Of a stretch of 54,766 nucleotides of DNA, positions 8,345 through 18,904 are shown one piece after another. Position numbers and translations under genes: made by a program. Origin of the DNA: Lamprobacter modestohalophilus (GTDB taxonomy: Bacteria > Pseudomonadota > Gammaproteobacteria > Chromatiales > Chromatiaceae); assembly GCF_016583905.1 (NCBI RefSeq), contig NZ_NRRY01000033.1, forward strand, positions 1 to 54,766, read 5' to 3'. A model generated the notes under the pieces. The model ran no database searches and was not told where the DNA came from. It worked only from the letters and a program-made list of their open reading frames with translations. The first letter of the stretch is position 1. Every line of letters begins with the position of its first letter.

Positions 8345-9676
8345 TCACTGAATCCAATCGGCCAGATGCTCCCCAAGCGTCGCCAAATGCGCTTGGCCAA
8401 ACACCCGGATTTTGTTCTTGAGGTCGAACTCGCTTTCCAACTCTCGCTGCACGGCGTCGGGGTTCTTCGTGCAGCAGACCAACGCCGTACGGGCCTCATC
8501 CCCGCCCATCTGGCGCGCACGGATCGAGGCCTCAAACAGCTTCTGCTTGATTGACCCCTTTGGCTGATCGCCCGTGGTACAGGAGAAACCGAACAGTCGG
8601 TACCCGCGAATGGCGATGACGTCAAACTCGATCTTTGCCGGCTTTATCAGGTTTAGATTCATCAAGACCTGATGCAGCTTTAAGGCCTCCTGATGGTTCA
8701 GCAAGGCCTGCAACACGGCGGACTCAAGCCACTGGCCTTCCAGCCACCTAGCCAAGTCCTTAGCCGAGGACAGACCAAGCGCCGCCGCACAGTCGCCGAG
8801 CGGTTGCTGCGTGATCGAATGCTTGGCCAGTTCATCGGTGAACGCCGCGCAAGCGGGGCTATCGGGCCAGGGCAGGATGACATCTTTGAGCTTACCGCCA
8901 AGAAAATCGCCTTTGGGGAGTTCCGCAGGCTGCCAAGCCGTCGTCTCGCCGGCCAAGCGCGCTGGCACATCTGAGCGCTTCGGCTTGCGTACTCGAGGCA
9001 TTAACTCAGAGCCAACCCATCGATCCCAGGCCTCGGCACCTTCTCGGGCGTGATCGTGGCACAGCGCCATGGCCAGATCCGCCGCCTGCGGTTCAGAGAC
9101 TGGCTGCTCACCGGGTTTGGTCGCCAGAGACCAGCCGTGAAGAGTCAGGAAATCTTCCATCTTCAGCACGTTATCGGCTAAAGGGACGAAACTGTCATCG
9201 TCGAACATCAGGCACAAGCCGTCAGGATCGAGATAGGACGCAGAGAATTCATTCACTGCGTCGTGCCTGTCGCTGGCGCGCCGCAGGCTGTCATAGGCAT
9301 GCACCGTCATCGCCTTGGTGCCGCCGGTGTAGTGCAGATGGACGGTGCGCGGAGCCCCTGGCAACCAAAAGTCAGCCTGGGACCAGCGGGAATCGAGATG
9401 CCGGTTGAGGGTCGCACGAATCGCTGCGGGTCGGTATTCATCGCCCGGATGATCAAGCGCCACCAGCGCGATTTGGTCAGCTGACAGGGCGCAGTGCTCG
9501 CGCAGCCAGCACTCCAGGCGCTCAGCGACCAGACGGGACTCGCTCGAGTGGAGCAGGCTGACTCGGGTGAGTGGTCCGGCCAGCCGTCGAGCAGCCACGG
9601 CGTTGGGTACCGGGTTACTCCCGATCAGCAGAAGCAGATGGCCGGGGGGGCGGGGGTCAGTTGGGCTGAGCGTCAT
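8345..9676 (-). CDS. CARF-domain effector with DUF1887-like nuclease domain (Can2/Card1-type)
   Basis: A 443-residue ancillary effector predicted to bind the cyclic oligoadenylate made by Cas10. The N-terminal CARF domain has the strand LLLLIGSNPVPNAVAA (14-29) and the ligand-loop motif YTGGTKAMTVHAYDS (116-130), typical of the Can1/Can2/Card1 group. A winged-helix-like linker is likely in the middle. The C-terminal part matches the restriction-fold DUF1887 domain: WLESAVLQAL, then EFDVIAIRGYRLFGF, then KQKLFEASIRARQMGG. In this family the strand after the Asp usually ends in ExK. Here it reads F-S-C-T-T, so the Glu and Lys are replaced. It may be a derived or inactive nuclease. It is the first gene of the cas10 operon with an AAGGA ribosome site 9 nt before ATG. 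Confidence 0.8.
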   Translation of the reverse strand: MTLSPTDPRPPGHLLLLIGSNPVPNAVAARRLAGPLTRVSLLHSSESRLVAERLECWLREHCALSADQIALVALDHPGDEYRPAAIRATLNRHLDSRWSQADFWLPGAPRTVHLHYTGGTKAMTVHAYDSLRRASDRHDAVNEFSASYLDPDGLCLMFDDDSFVPLADNVLKMEDFLTLHGWSLATKPGEQPVSEPQAADLAMALCHDHAREGAEAWDRWVGSELMPRVRKPKRSDVPARLAGETTAWQPAELPKGDFLGGKLKDVILPWPDSPACAAFTDELAKHSITQQPLGDCAAALGLSSAKDLARWLEGQWLESAVLQALLNHQEALKLHQVLMNLNLIKPAKIEFDVIAIRGYRLFGFSCTTGDQPKGSIKQKLFEASIRARQMGGDEARTALVCCTKNPDAVQRELESEFDLKNKIRVFGQAHLATLGEHLADWIQ

Positions 9677-9764
9677 GCTGGTGGTTCCTTGGCCTTAGTT
9701 CGACTAGACCTGGCTTCGCCGCGTCTTCAGCGTGCGGCTGAGTGGCGCTGGCAGGATGTCTTCG

Positions 9765-9794
9765 ATCATAGCCAAGTGAACACGAACTTTTCAA
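9765..9794 (-). promoter_or_regulatory. Predicted sigma70 promoter of the cas10 operon
   Basis: On the minus strand a -35 TTGAAA (9789-9794) and a -10 TATGAT (9765-9770) are separated by 18 nt. They lie about 90 nt before the CARF gene start and just left of the array's trailer end. No other equally good pair is seen in 9677-9919. Predicted from sequence only. Confidence 0.5.
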
Positions 9795-9919
9795 ACCACT
9801 TTCTCGCGCTCCAGGCGAGGACAGGGACAAGAGCGGCTAGACAACGGCCGCTGTACAACAGCTTCTCAAGTATTAAGAACACAAACGTATCGGACTGTTT
9901 TTGTACTGAGATAGTGAGC

Positions 9920-12900
9920 GTTTCATCGCATCTGACTAGGCTCAATGCAGCTGACGCGATGTTTCTAACCCTCGGGTTGGAATCAACGAGTTTCATCGCC
10001 TCTGATTCGGCTCGATGCAGCTGACCGTGTGCTTTATCCTTCCTGGTTTGCTTATATTGTTTCATCGCCTCTGATTCGGCTCGATGCAGCTGACAGATGA
10101 TGAATCTCCCCCTCAACCCCAGTGGACCGTTTCATCGCCTCTGATTCGGCTCGATGCAGCTGACCCATGTCGAATGTTTCGGTGATAATGCATCTTACGT
10201 TTCATCGCCTCTGATTCGGCTCGATGCAGCTGACCAGGTTGTCTGGAGGCAATGCCTGAAAGACCAAGTTTCATCGCCTCTGATTCGGCTCGATGCAGCT
10301 GACACTAATTACCCAGGAGGGTAACAAATGAACTGTGGTTTCATCGCCTCTGATTCGGCTCGATGCAGCTGACTTTATTGAACGTACTATGAATATTAAC
10401 CCATATGTTTCATCGCCTCTGATTCGGCTCGATGCAGCTGACCCCTGGTATACTAGTAAAGGAACCAAGAGTAATAGTTTCATCGCCTCTGATTCGGCTC
10501 GATGCAGCTGACGCGTCCACATGATGCGCTCCCAAGTCGAAAAATCCGTTTCATCGCCTCTGATTCGGCTCGATGCAGCTGACATGCAGTCATGCGCGGG
10601 TTCAACACCGCGAATAAGTTTCATCGCCTCTGATTCGGCTCGATGCAGCTGACTTCAACACCGCGAATAAGCAGGAAGAAACAACCGTTTCATCGCCTCT
10701 GATTCGGCTCGATGCAGCTGACCTACGAGCTGCGTTTGCTATGCTAAAGATGGCCGTTTCATCGCCTCTGATTCGGCTCGATGCAGCTGACCTAGACCGA
10801 ATAACTGAGAAATCAGTTTCCTTCCTGTTTCATCGCCTCTGATTCGGCTCGATGCAGCTGACCATTGTACCATTAGTCCGGCTTTTGGCAATGGTTTCAT
10901 CGCCTCTGATTCGGCTCGATGCAGCTGACTAACATTTTTGGTCAGACCAAAGCGACATTTAAAAGTTTCATCGCCTCTGATTCGGCTCGATGCAGCTGAC
11001 ATCCAAGAAAAGATCAAAGAAAATAAACAAAGAAAGTTTCATCGCCTCTGATTCGGCTCGATGCAGCTGACTCGTGGAATCACGGCGGCGGAAAACACCA
11101 AAAAAAGTTTCATCGCCTCTGATTCGGCTCGATGCAGCTGACTCTATCCGTAATCCAGTTCGTAGATTCCGTGTTGGTTTCATCGCCTCTGATTCGGCTC
11201 GATGCAGCTGACTCTCCTCTAGAATTCGACTGAGGACAAACCCGAATGTTTCATCGCCTCTGATTCGGCTCGATGCAGCTGACACGGTGATGCAACGTAG
11301 CACTGGAGGCGCTGGAGTTTCATCGCCTCTGATTCGGCTCGATGCAGCTGACTTGGAGGCGTCATCAATGCCATTAATTTGGCGTGTTTCATCGCCTCTG
11401 ATTCGGCTCGATGCAGCTGACTAGCAGCCAATACCTTGAAAATTGTATTGATCCGTTTCATCGCCTCTGATTCGGCTCGATGCAGCTGACCATGGGTATA
11501 GTCGATGTACGCGGGTTTTAAGGGTTTCATCGCCTCTGATTCGGCTCGATGCAGCTGACCTCATTTAAACTTTCCTGGGATTGGATTCGGCCAGTTTCAT
11601 CGCCTCTGATTCGGCTCGATGCAGCTGACATGAGATCTTGGTAAGAGGCTGTATGGAAGGTTGGTTTCATCGCCTCTGATTCGGCTCGATGCAGCTGACA
11701 AGGCGATACTATGAGCCAAAGAGAGAAGATCTGGTTTCATCGCCTCTGATCCGGCTCGATGCAGCTGACGTATAGTTTTAATCAACTATGTCCTTCTGTT
11801 AAAGTTTCATCGCCTCTGATTCGGCTCGATGCAGCTGACGAGCGAGAAATGATGGATTTACCGCTCAATCCCGCGTTTCATCGCCTCTGATTCGGCTCGA
11901 TGCAGCTGACGGCAACTTATCCTGTTACAATTGACAGACCTGGTTTCATCGCCTCTGATTCGGCTCGATGCAGCTGACTATTAAATTAGGACCAGCGATG
12001 AAAAAAACATAATGGTTTCATCGCCTCTGATTCGGCTCGATGCAGCTGACCTGTTTGGTTGCACAGTTCATCTTAACCCTCCAAAGTTTCATCGCCTCTG
12101 ATTCGGCTCGATGCAGCTGACCATTATGGAGTGGAAGCTGTCTTCAAGGCAGGGGGTTTCATCGCCTCTGATTCGGCTCGATGCAGCTGACGAGTTCCTA
12201 AGATTAGGACTCCGAAAATAAAACGTTTCATCGCCTCTGATTCGGCTCGATGCAGCTGACCTCAATCTATGAACCCAAAAGGGTTTTACGGACATGTTTC
12301 ATCGCCTCTGATTCGGCTCGATGCAGCTGACCAGGATGGTCGGTGAAGTAGACAGCTTCCGCTCCGTTTCATCGCCTCTGATTCGGCTCGATGCAGCTGA
12401 CGAGAAGTGGCAGCGTGATGTAGAGCCTCAGCTAGTTTCATCGCCTCTGATTCGGCTCGATGCAGCTGACTCAAAGATTTCGAAAAAAATCAAGGAAAGA
12501 AAAGTTTCATCGCCTCTGATTCGGCTCGATGCAGCTGACTGTTCCAAAAAAGTTTAGAAACCAAGGTGTTGCTGTTTCATCGCCTCTGATTCGGCTCGAT
12601 GCAGCTGACACGGAGAAAAATGGTTCAGCGAACACAAAGGAAGTTTCATCGCCTCTGATTCGGCTCGATGCAGCTGACCAGTAAAACTAACGGAAGGAGA
12701 ATAATCAGATAGTTTCATCGCCTCTGATTCGGCTCGATGCAGCTGACTTAAGCGCCAGGTTTCTGACAAGGCTAAGAAAGGTTTCATCGCCTCTGATTCG
12801 GCTCGATGCAGCTGACCCAGACAAGACCGCGCTCGTAGAGAGCGTTAACACGTTTCATCGCCTCTGATTCGGCTCGATGCAGCTGACCTAGATGCTGCTA

Positions 12901-15900
12901 AAGAGATTGCAATGGCCAATCGTTTCATCGCCTCTGATTCGGCTCGATGCAGCTGACTTAGAAACTCACAGAACAAATGAGGTTCCTGTAAGGTTTCATC
13001 GCCTCTGATTCGGCTCGATGCAGCTGACGAGCTTCAAGGTTGGACACCTTGAAGGAGATTGTTTCATCGCCTCTGATTCGGCTCGATGCAGCTGACACGA
13101 TGGTATTCCATTTTAAAATATAAATAAAGTTTCATCGCCTCTGATTCGGCTCGATGCAGCTGACTACTTGGAGTCATCAAAATAATGGAGCAATCTAGTT
13201 TCATCGCCTCTGATTCGGCTCGATGCAGCTGACGGGAGACGGATGTCTTTGAGTTTTCAAAGTACTCGTTTCATCGCCTCTGATTCGGCTCGATGCAGCT
13301 GACTGTTGAAACAAAGTTTATCTAAAAAGATTAATTGTTTCATCGCCTCTGATTCGGCTCGATGCAGCTGACGGGTTACGCCGTCACTCGCGGCATCAAT
13401 GCCGCGTTTCATCGCCTCTGATTCGGCTCGATGCAGCTGACCAAATTTAAAGCCCAAGCTATTGTAGAAGAATAGTTTCATCGCCTCTGATTCGGCTCGA
13501 TGCAGCTGACTGCGGCAACCGCTTGGATCGTTGGATACTTTGTAGTTTCATCGCCTCTGATTCGGCTCGATGCAGCTGACGTTCATTTCTGAACCTCCAG
13601 TTATGGGATATGTGTTTCATCGCCTCTGATTCGGCTCGATGCAGCTGACGCTAAAGTTGCCGCGCCTTATGCGGCGACAGCGGGTTTCATCGCCTCTGAT
13701 TCGGCTCGATGCAGCTGACCATTGGGGAAGGTGTCACCGGAATGCGACTCGTGAGTTTCATCGCCTCTGATTCGGCTCGATGCAGCTGACCATCAGGCGG
13801 GTCTGGTGATTCTTGAACGTCTTAGTTTCATCGCCTCTGATTCGGCTCGATGCAGCTGACGGTTTGGCAAGACCAGGTGATTCGTCCATTAACAGTTTCA
13901 TCGCCTCTGATTCGGCTCGATGCAGCTGACGAGGTCGCCCGTAAAAAGGCGGCTTGAACCCTTGTTTCATCGCCTCTGATTCGGCTCGATGCAGCTGACA
14001 TGGATGGTCTATTTGCTTTGCTCAATGGGCAAACGTTTCATCGCCTCTGATTCGGCTCGATGCAGCTGACTTTTCAGACGGAACTGAATCGGAACCCCAG
14101 GAGGGTTTCATCGCCTCTGATTCGGCTCGATGCAGCTGACAGCTAAAAGTTACAGCACCATACGTGTCTGTAGGTTTCATCGCCTCTGATTCGGCTCGAT
14201 GCAGCTGACTGAATTTAAACTATTCGACGCCATACATTCAGGTTTCATCGCCTCTGATTCGGCTCGATGCAGCTGACTCTTCAGAGAAACCCGTCCTTGT
14301 TCACGCCAATTGTTTCATCGCCTCTGATTCGGCTCGATGCAGCTGACCTACAACTTCAATTGTTTGTGCAGGACGAGTTCGTTTCATCGCCTCTGATTCG
14401 GCTCGATGCAGCTGACATGAATTATCCCAATCTCCAGCTTCAACTAGTGTTTCATCGCCTCTGATTCGGCTCGATGCAGCTGACCGTTACGAAGAGTTTG
14501 TAGAGATCAATGCCCAAAGTTTCATCGCCTCTGATTCGGCTCGATGCAGCTGACTTAGGAGTATAATATGCTAGGCGTATTATTCCGTTTCATCGCCTCT
14601 GATTCGGCTCGATGCAGCTGACCTCGGCTCATAACCGAGCGGCGAAAGCCCATCGTTTCATCGCCTCTGATTCGGCTCGATGCAGCTGACGATATCAATG
14701 AATTCTATGAGAATGACCCGAGTTTCATCGCCTCTGATTCGGCTCGATGCAGCTGACGATTTAGACTCGACGAAGAGTTCTATAAATAGAAGTTTCATCG
14801 CCTCTGATTCGGCTCGATGCAGCTGACCCCGATGCTCGCAGCAATGCGAGAACAGGGAATGGTTTCATCGCCTCTGATTCGGCTCGATGCAGCTGACCAT
14901 TCAATGCAACTAAGGAAACTCAGCGTTCGGCGTTTCATCGCCTCTGATTCGGCTCGATGCAGCTGACCATGACTTCTGTAAGTATGGTAGAGAACCCCAT
15001 AGTTTCATCGCCTCTGATTCGGCTCGATGCAGCTGACCGCGTGCTGGAAGCCGAGCGTGGGCTGGGTCTCGTTTCATCGCCTCTGATTCGGCTCGATGCA
15101 GCTGACCTGCTGAGATCGTTGAAGATTCAGCTCGTCTGGTTTCATCGCCTCTGATTCGGCTCGATGCAGCTGACTACCACTTGGGACGGTTCGCCATATC
15201 AAGGGCGAGTTTCATCGCCTCTGATTCGGCTCGATGCAGCTGACCTGGAAACGGTTTTGTTGAATAAAACTGCCCCTGTTTCATCGCCTCTGATTCGGCT
15301 CGATGCAGCTGACACTCTTTCAACAAACAAAAGGCAAATTTCTAAAAAGTTTCATCGCCTCTGATTCGGCTCGATGCAGCTGACCTTAATAATATACAAA
15401 CCAGCTTTGATTAATAAGTTTCATCGCCTCTGATTCGGCTCGATGCAGCTGACGATCATTAACTGGGTTGCGAACATCGTTCGTGAGTTTCATCGCCTCT
15501 GATTCGGCTCGATGCAGCTGACAATACAAATATATCAATCTCCGAAGTTCCAAAAGTTTCATCGCCTCTGATTCGGCTCGATGCAGCTGACGGGGTACGC
15601 GGTGATGAAAGGTTTCAACACTGGTTTCATCGCCTCTGATTCGGCTCGATGCAGCTGACCCGGAAACGGGCAAGGAGATCATGACCCGAAAGGTTTCATC
15701 GCCTCTGATTCGGCTCGATGCAGCTGACCAATGGAAATCATTGGCGTGCCTTTCTTCCCAATTGTTTCATCGCCTCTGATTCGGCTCGATGCAGCTGACG
15801 CCCACAGATGCGGGTCTTTGGCTAAAAGTAGAAGTTTCATCGCCTCTGATTCGGCTCGATGCAGCTGACCCGATATGGGTGTTTTTCTTAACGCCACTGA

Positions 15901-17048
15901 AACGTTTCATCGCCTCTGATTCGGCTCGATGCAGCTGACATGTATCAGGGAAAATATGGCAATATCCTGCAGGGTTTCATCGCCTCTGATTCGGCTCGAT
16001 GCAGCTGACAAGAACGCAGAAGGAGAGGTGACTAAAATTTCTAGTTTCATCGCCTCTGATTCGGCTCGATGCAGCTGACAACGATATTGGATTTTGTGAT
16101 AGTTCGTCTGAGGTTTCATCGCCTCTGATTCGGCTCGATGCAGCTGACTCGTTTTGATCACAATTATAATCATAAATCATTGTTTCATCGCCTCTGATTC
16201 GGCTCGATGCAGCTGACACACTAGGGCTGTCAAGAAGTGATCAAGGAAAGGGTTTCATCGCCTCTGATTCGGCTCGATGCAGCTGACCATAAAGGCGAAG
16301 AAAATTATTTACTTAATATTAGTTTCATCGCCTCTGATTCGGCTCGATGCAGCTGACCAGACCGATAAGGAAATCATGACTCGCAAAGTGTTTCATCGCC
16401 TCTGATTCGGCTCGATGCAGCTGACGATTATTAGTCTTCGTTTACCCACCAAACTTGGAGTTTCATCGCCTCTGATTCGGCTCGATGCAGCTGACCTATA
16501 ATAGTTGAACTCCACCCGGCGAAATATCTGGTTTCATCGCCTCTGATTCGGCTCGATGCAGCTGACTTTCAGACTCGGATTTGAGGTTCTTCGTAAAATG
16601 TTTCATCGCCTCTGATTCGGCTCGATGCAGCTGACCCTTTTGGAGAAGTCAATGAACACCACAAAAAAAGTTTCATCGCCTCTGATTCGGCTCGATGCAG
16701 CTGACGATCAACAAAGAGTATGAGGTATATTTTGCAGTTGTTTCATCGCCTCTGATTCGGCTCGATGCAGCTGACCGGCAAGGGTGGTGTTCAGCTATCT
16801 CTACGAAGTTTCATCGCCTCTGATTCGGCTCGATGCAGCTGACGCGCGAGTTGTCGATCCGATTACTGAAAAAGAAGTTTCATCGCCTCTGATTCGGCTC
16901 GATGCAGCTGACCAGGGATTCTTCCCTGTTCGATTTGATAACCCGTTTCATCGCCTCTGATTCGGCTCGATGCAGCTGACGAGAATTGAGATGGATAACA
17001 TTCATTACAATGGTTTCATCGCCTCTGATTCGGCTCGATGCAGCTGAC
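9920..17048 (-). CRISPR. CRISPR array, 103 repeats of 36 bp, 102 spacers, transcribed leftward
   Basis: I located 103 repeat starts by hand from 9920 to 17013, giving 102 spacers of 31-36 nt. On the plus strand the repeat begins GTTTCATCGCCTCTG and ends GATGCAGCTGAC. On the minus strand it therefore ends GCGATGAAAC, the usual 5'-handle end of crRNA, and CATCG/CGATG can form a short stem for Cas6. The leftmost repeat (9920-9955) has four substitutions (positions 11, 17, 19, 25) and marks the old trailer end. The repeat at 11734 has one change (position 18). All others appear identical. The leader is therefore at the right, beside the adaptation genes. Many spacers look like pieces of protein-coding genes with the sense strand on the plus strand, so crRNAs would be complementary to mRNA, as type III requires. 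Confidence 0.99.
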
Positions 17049-17355
17049 CCACCTGTGGATAACCGAGATAAACGCTTACATAACAGTTGTTTAATCGGCC
17101 ATGGACGCATGCTTGCGTGACCTCTCTCGGTCAGGGGGTGATGGAAGTATGGCACAGAGTTCTAGGCGACGCTAGCCAACAGGCAGGTTTGCAGATTTAT
17201 AAGACTATGATTCTTATGCTATTTCCTTACCGGCGGAACCTCTACTCTGTGAGAAGTAGTGAAAATCGCTCGTTTACGTGCGTTGTAACGGATTGATACC
17301 TTTGAATCGCGCGTTTCGGGCGGAGCACGAGCCTATATAGCTTGGGAGAACGACG
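17049..17355 (-). promoter_or_regulatory. CRISPR leader and divergent RT upstream region
   Basis: This 307-bp gene-free stretch lies between the youngest repeat (17013-17048) and the reverse transcriptase start. Its first part, next to the array, is AT-rich (17056-17095), as leaders often are. It should hold the promoter for leftward pre-crRNA transcription and a rightward promoter for RT-cas2-cas1. I see TGACC/GGTCA inverted arms around a TCTCTC loop (17119-17134) and a TATGTA -10-like element on the minus strand, but no -35 good enough to call. The RT start has GGGAG 8 nt upstream. Confidence 0.7.
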
Positions 17356-18204
17356 ATGGGGCAGATGATTGAGCGCATGGTAAGTCCGGAGGTACTCAAT
17401 ACAGCTTGGCGTGCAGTGCACAATGACCGTTCGCGCTGGACATCGGATCTCACGATGGAGGACATGGCGCGAGATTTGCCTCTGCACGTTGGGCGCATTG
17501 TCGATGAGTTGGTTACTGGACGGTACCGACCTCAGCCGGTTCGCTGCTTTGATGTACCTAAGGCTGATGGCAAAAAACGGCGGATTTGCGCCCCCATGGT
17601 TCGAGATAAATTTATTCAACGGGCGATTTTGACTGTGCTCGAACCCTTGGGGGAGGCTGTGTTCCATTCCCGTAGCTATGGTTATCGTCCTTTGTGTACT
17701 GTGGATATGGCCGTTGCGATGGCACGGGAGTTCGTGCGCATGGGTGACCGTTGGCTGGGGGATGCTGACATTGCGGAGTGTTTTGATACGATTGCACATG
17801 AACCAGTTTTGGAGTTTCTGACCGGACTCTGTTATGACGATGAATTAGTGCTCCTGGTTGCGCGTTTCCTGCAAAGCGTTCCACCTCCAATGCAGGGTGA
17901 ACGAGGGGTCGGTTTGTCGCAGGGTTCGGTGTTGTCTCCCTTCTTATGTAACTTGTATCTGCACGACATGGATATGGATTTTGAGGAAGCAGGTATTCGG
18001 TTCGTGCGCTACGCTGATGATTTTATTGTGTTTGGACATGAACGCTCGGAGGCTCATTACGCGCTGGACGTGGCCGGGAGCAGTCTGCAACGCCTAGGTT
18101 TGAGGTTGCACCCCGAGAAAACGCAGTTGGTCGAATCATCACGGGCTGTGCGTTTTCTCGGGAAGGCGCTGCCAACTCCGACTGCAACCTTGCTGTGGTC
18201 ATGA
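17356..18204 (+). CDS. CRISPR-associated stand-alone reverse transcriptase
   Basis: A 282-residue RT resembling group II intron RTs in its finger and palm blocks. Seen in order: VPKADGKKRRICAPMVRDKFIQ split as block RT1/2 (about 69-88), HSRSYGYRP (about 103-111), the first catalytic Asp region GDADIAECFDTI (about 139-150), QGSVLSPFLCNLYL (about 193-206), and the active-site VRYADDFIVFG (about 220-230) with YADD intact. The protein stops soon after the RT7 region and carries neither a maturase/endonuclease domain nor a Cas1 fusion. It is the first gene of RT-cas2-cas1, divergent from the array. RT-linked adaptation modules of type III systems have been shown to acquire spacers from RNA. Here that role is inferred from context. 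Confidence 0.93.
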   Translation: MGQMIERMVSPEVLNTAWRAVHNDRSRWTSDLTMEDMARDLPLHVGRIVDELVTGRYRPQPVRCFDVPKADGKKRRICAPMVRDKFIQRAILTVLEPLGEAVFHSRSYGYRPLCTVDMAVAMAREFVRMGDRWLGDADIAECFDTIAHEPVLEFLTGLCYDDELVLLVARFLQSVPPPMQGERGVGLSQGSVLSPFLCNLYLHDMDMDFEEAGIRFVRYADDFIVFGHERSEAHYALDVAGSSLQRLGLRLHPEKTQLVESSRAVRFLGKALPTPTATLLWS

Positions 18205-18251
18205 GTAGCGGTTATTGAAAATAAACTTTCCGGGGCGATAGGGGAAGTCAG

Positions 18252-18899
18252 ATGTCACTGTTGGAAAGAGCATCCGGATTTGAGCGGTCAGGATTTGAGC
18301 GGGCGATGTTTGTTTTCAGTTATGACATCTCGTCGCCCAAAAATGCGCGCGCTGTGCGTCGTGTGCTGAAGCGGTGGCGACTCGATGGTCAACTCTCGGT
18401 TCATGAGGCGATTGTGACGCCCGGTCAGGCGGAAGCTTTGGGGGTAGAGTTGGCTGAGCAGGTTGATCCAGAGACCGACAGTTTGATTGTGTTTAGGCTA
18501 TCACGGCGTGGCCATGGTCCAGTGATGGTCCTGTCGGCGCCAACCGCACCCAGTTTTGCGCGGCTCCCTGAGGGCGTGCCGCGCTTCCCGGCGGATGGCA
18601 TTTATGTGCTGGCCTACGATGTTCGCCATCCTAAACGATTACGGCGGGTGCAGCAGGCAACCCGCAGTGTGGGAATCTTTGTTCAGCGATCGGTCTATGT
18701 GTATCAAGGATCGGGTGCGTCGCTGGCGGCACTAGTCAATCGGCTACGAGACTTGCTGAATATGCAAGAGGATGACTGTCGCGTTTATGTACTCTCAGGT
18801 GCCGATGATCTGTGGTTTTTCGCGGGATCTCCGCCACCACTGGCCGGCCTCGGTGTAAATGAGATGGGTAAGACCGAACTGGCGAGCGTGGAGGGTTGA
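18252..18899 (+). CDS. cas2: Tandem-duplicated Cas2 (two Cas2 domains in one chain)
   Basis: A 215-residue protein with two successive Cas2 ferredoxin-like units. Unit 1 (about 20-100) starts FVFSYDISSPKNARAVRRVL and ends at the strand SLIVFRLSRRG. Unit 2 (about 115-195) starts YVLAYDVRHPKRLRRVQ, followed by SVYVYQGS and CRVYVLSG. Both keep the YD(I/V) strand with the conserved Asp. Normal Cas2 is about 90-110 aa and works as a homodimer, so this chain may form the dimer internally. The ATG at 18252 has a GGGGAA ribosome site. An ATG at 18306 would trim the 18-residue lead without losing the fold. Its stop nearly abuts the cas1 start. The central Cas2 dimer bridges two Cas1 dimers in the integrase. 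Confidence 0.88.
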   Translation: MSLLERASGFERSGFERAMFVFSYDISSPKNARAVRRVLKRWRLDGQLSVHEAIVTPGQAEALGVELAEQVDPETDSLIVFRLSRRGHGPVMVLSAPTAPSFARLPEGVPRFPADGIYVLAYDVRHPKRLRRVQQATRSVGIFVQRSVYVYQGSGASLAALVNRLRDLLNMQEDDCRVYVLSGADDLWFFAGSPPPLAGLGVNEMGKTELASVEG

Positions 18900-18904
18900 C
18901 GCTG

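Noticed and set aside
8345-9676. Reading the CARF protein as a Csx1/Csm6 HEPN ribonuclease
   Set aside because: No R-x4-6-H motif at the C-terminus; the pattern fits a DUF1887 restriction-like domain instead.
9766-17155. Many small open frames across the array with recurring peptide words such as QLHRAESEAMK or SAASSRIRGDET
   Set aside because: They are translations of the 36-bp CRISPR repeat in different frames, not genes.
17242-17799. Minus-strand frame of 185 codons opposite the reverse transcriptase
   Set aside because: It is antisense to an RT with all catalytic blocks intact, and its composition is not coding-like.
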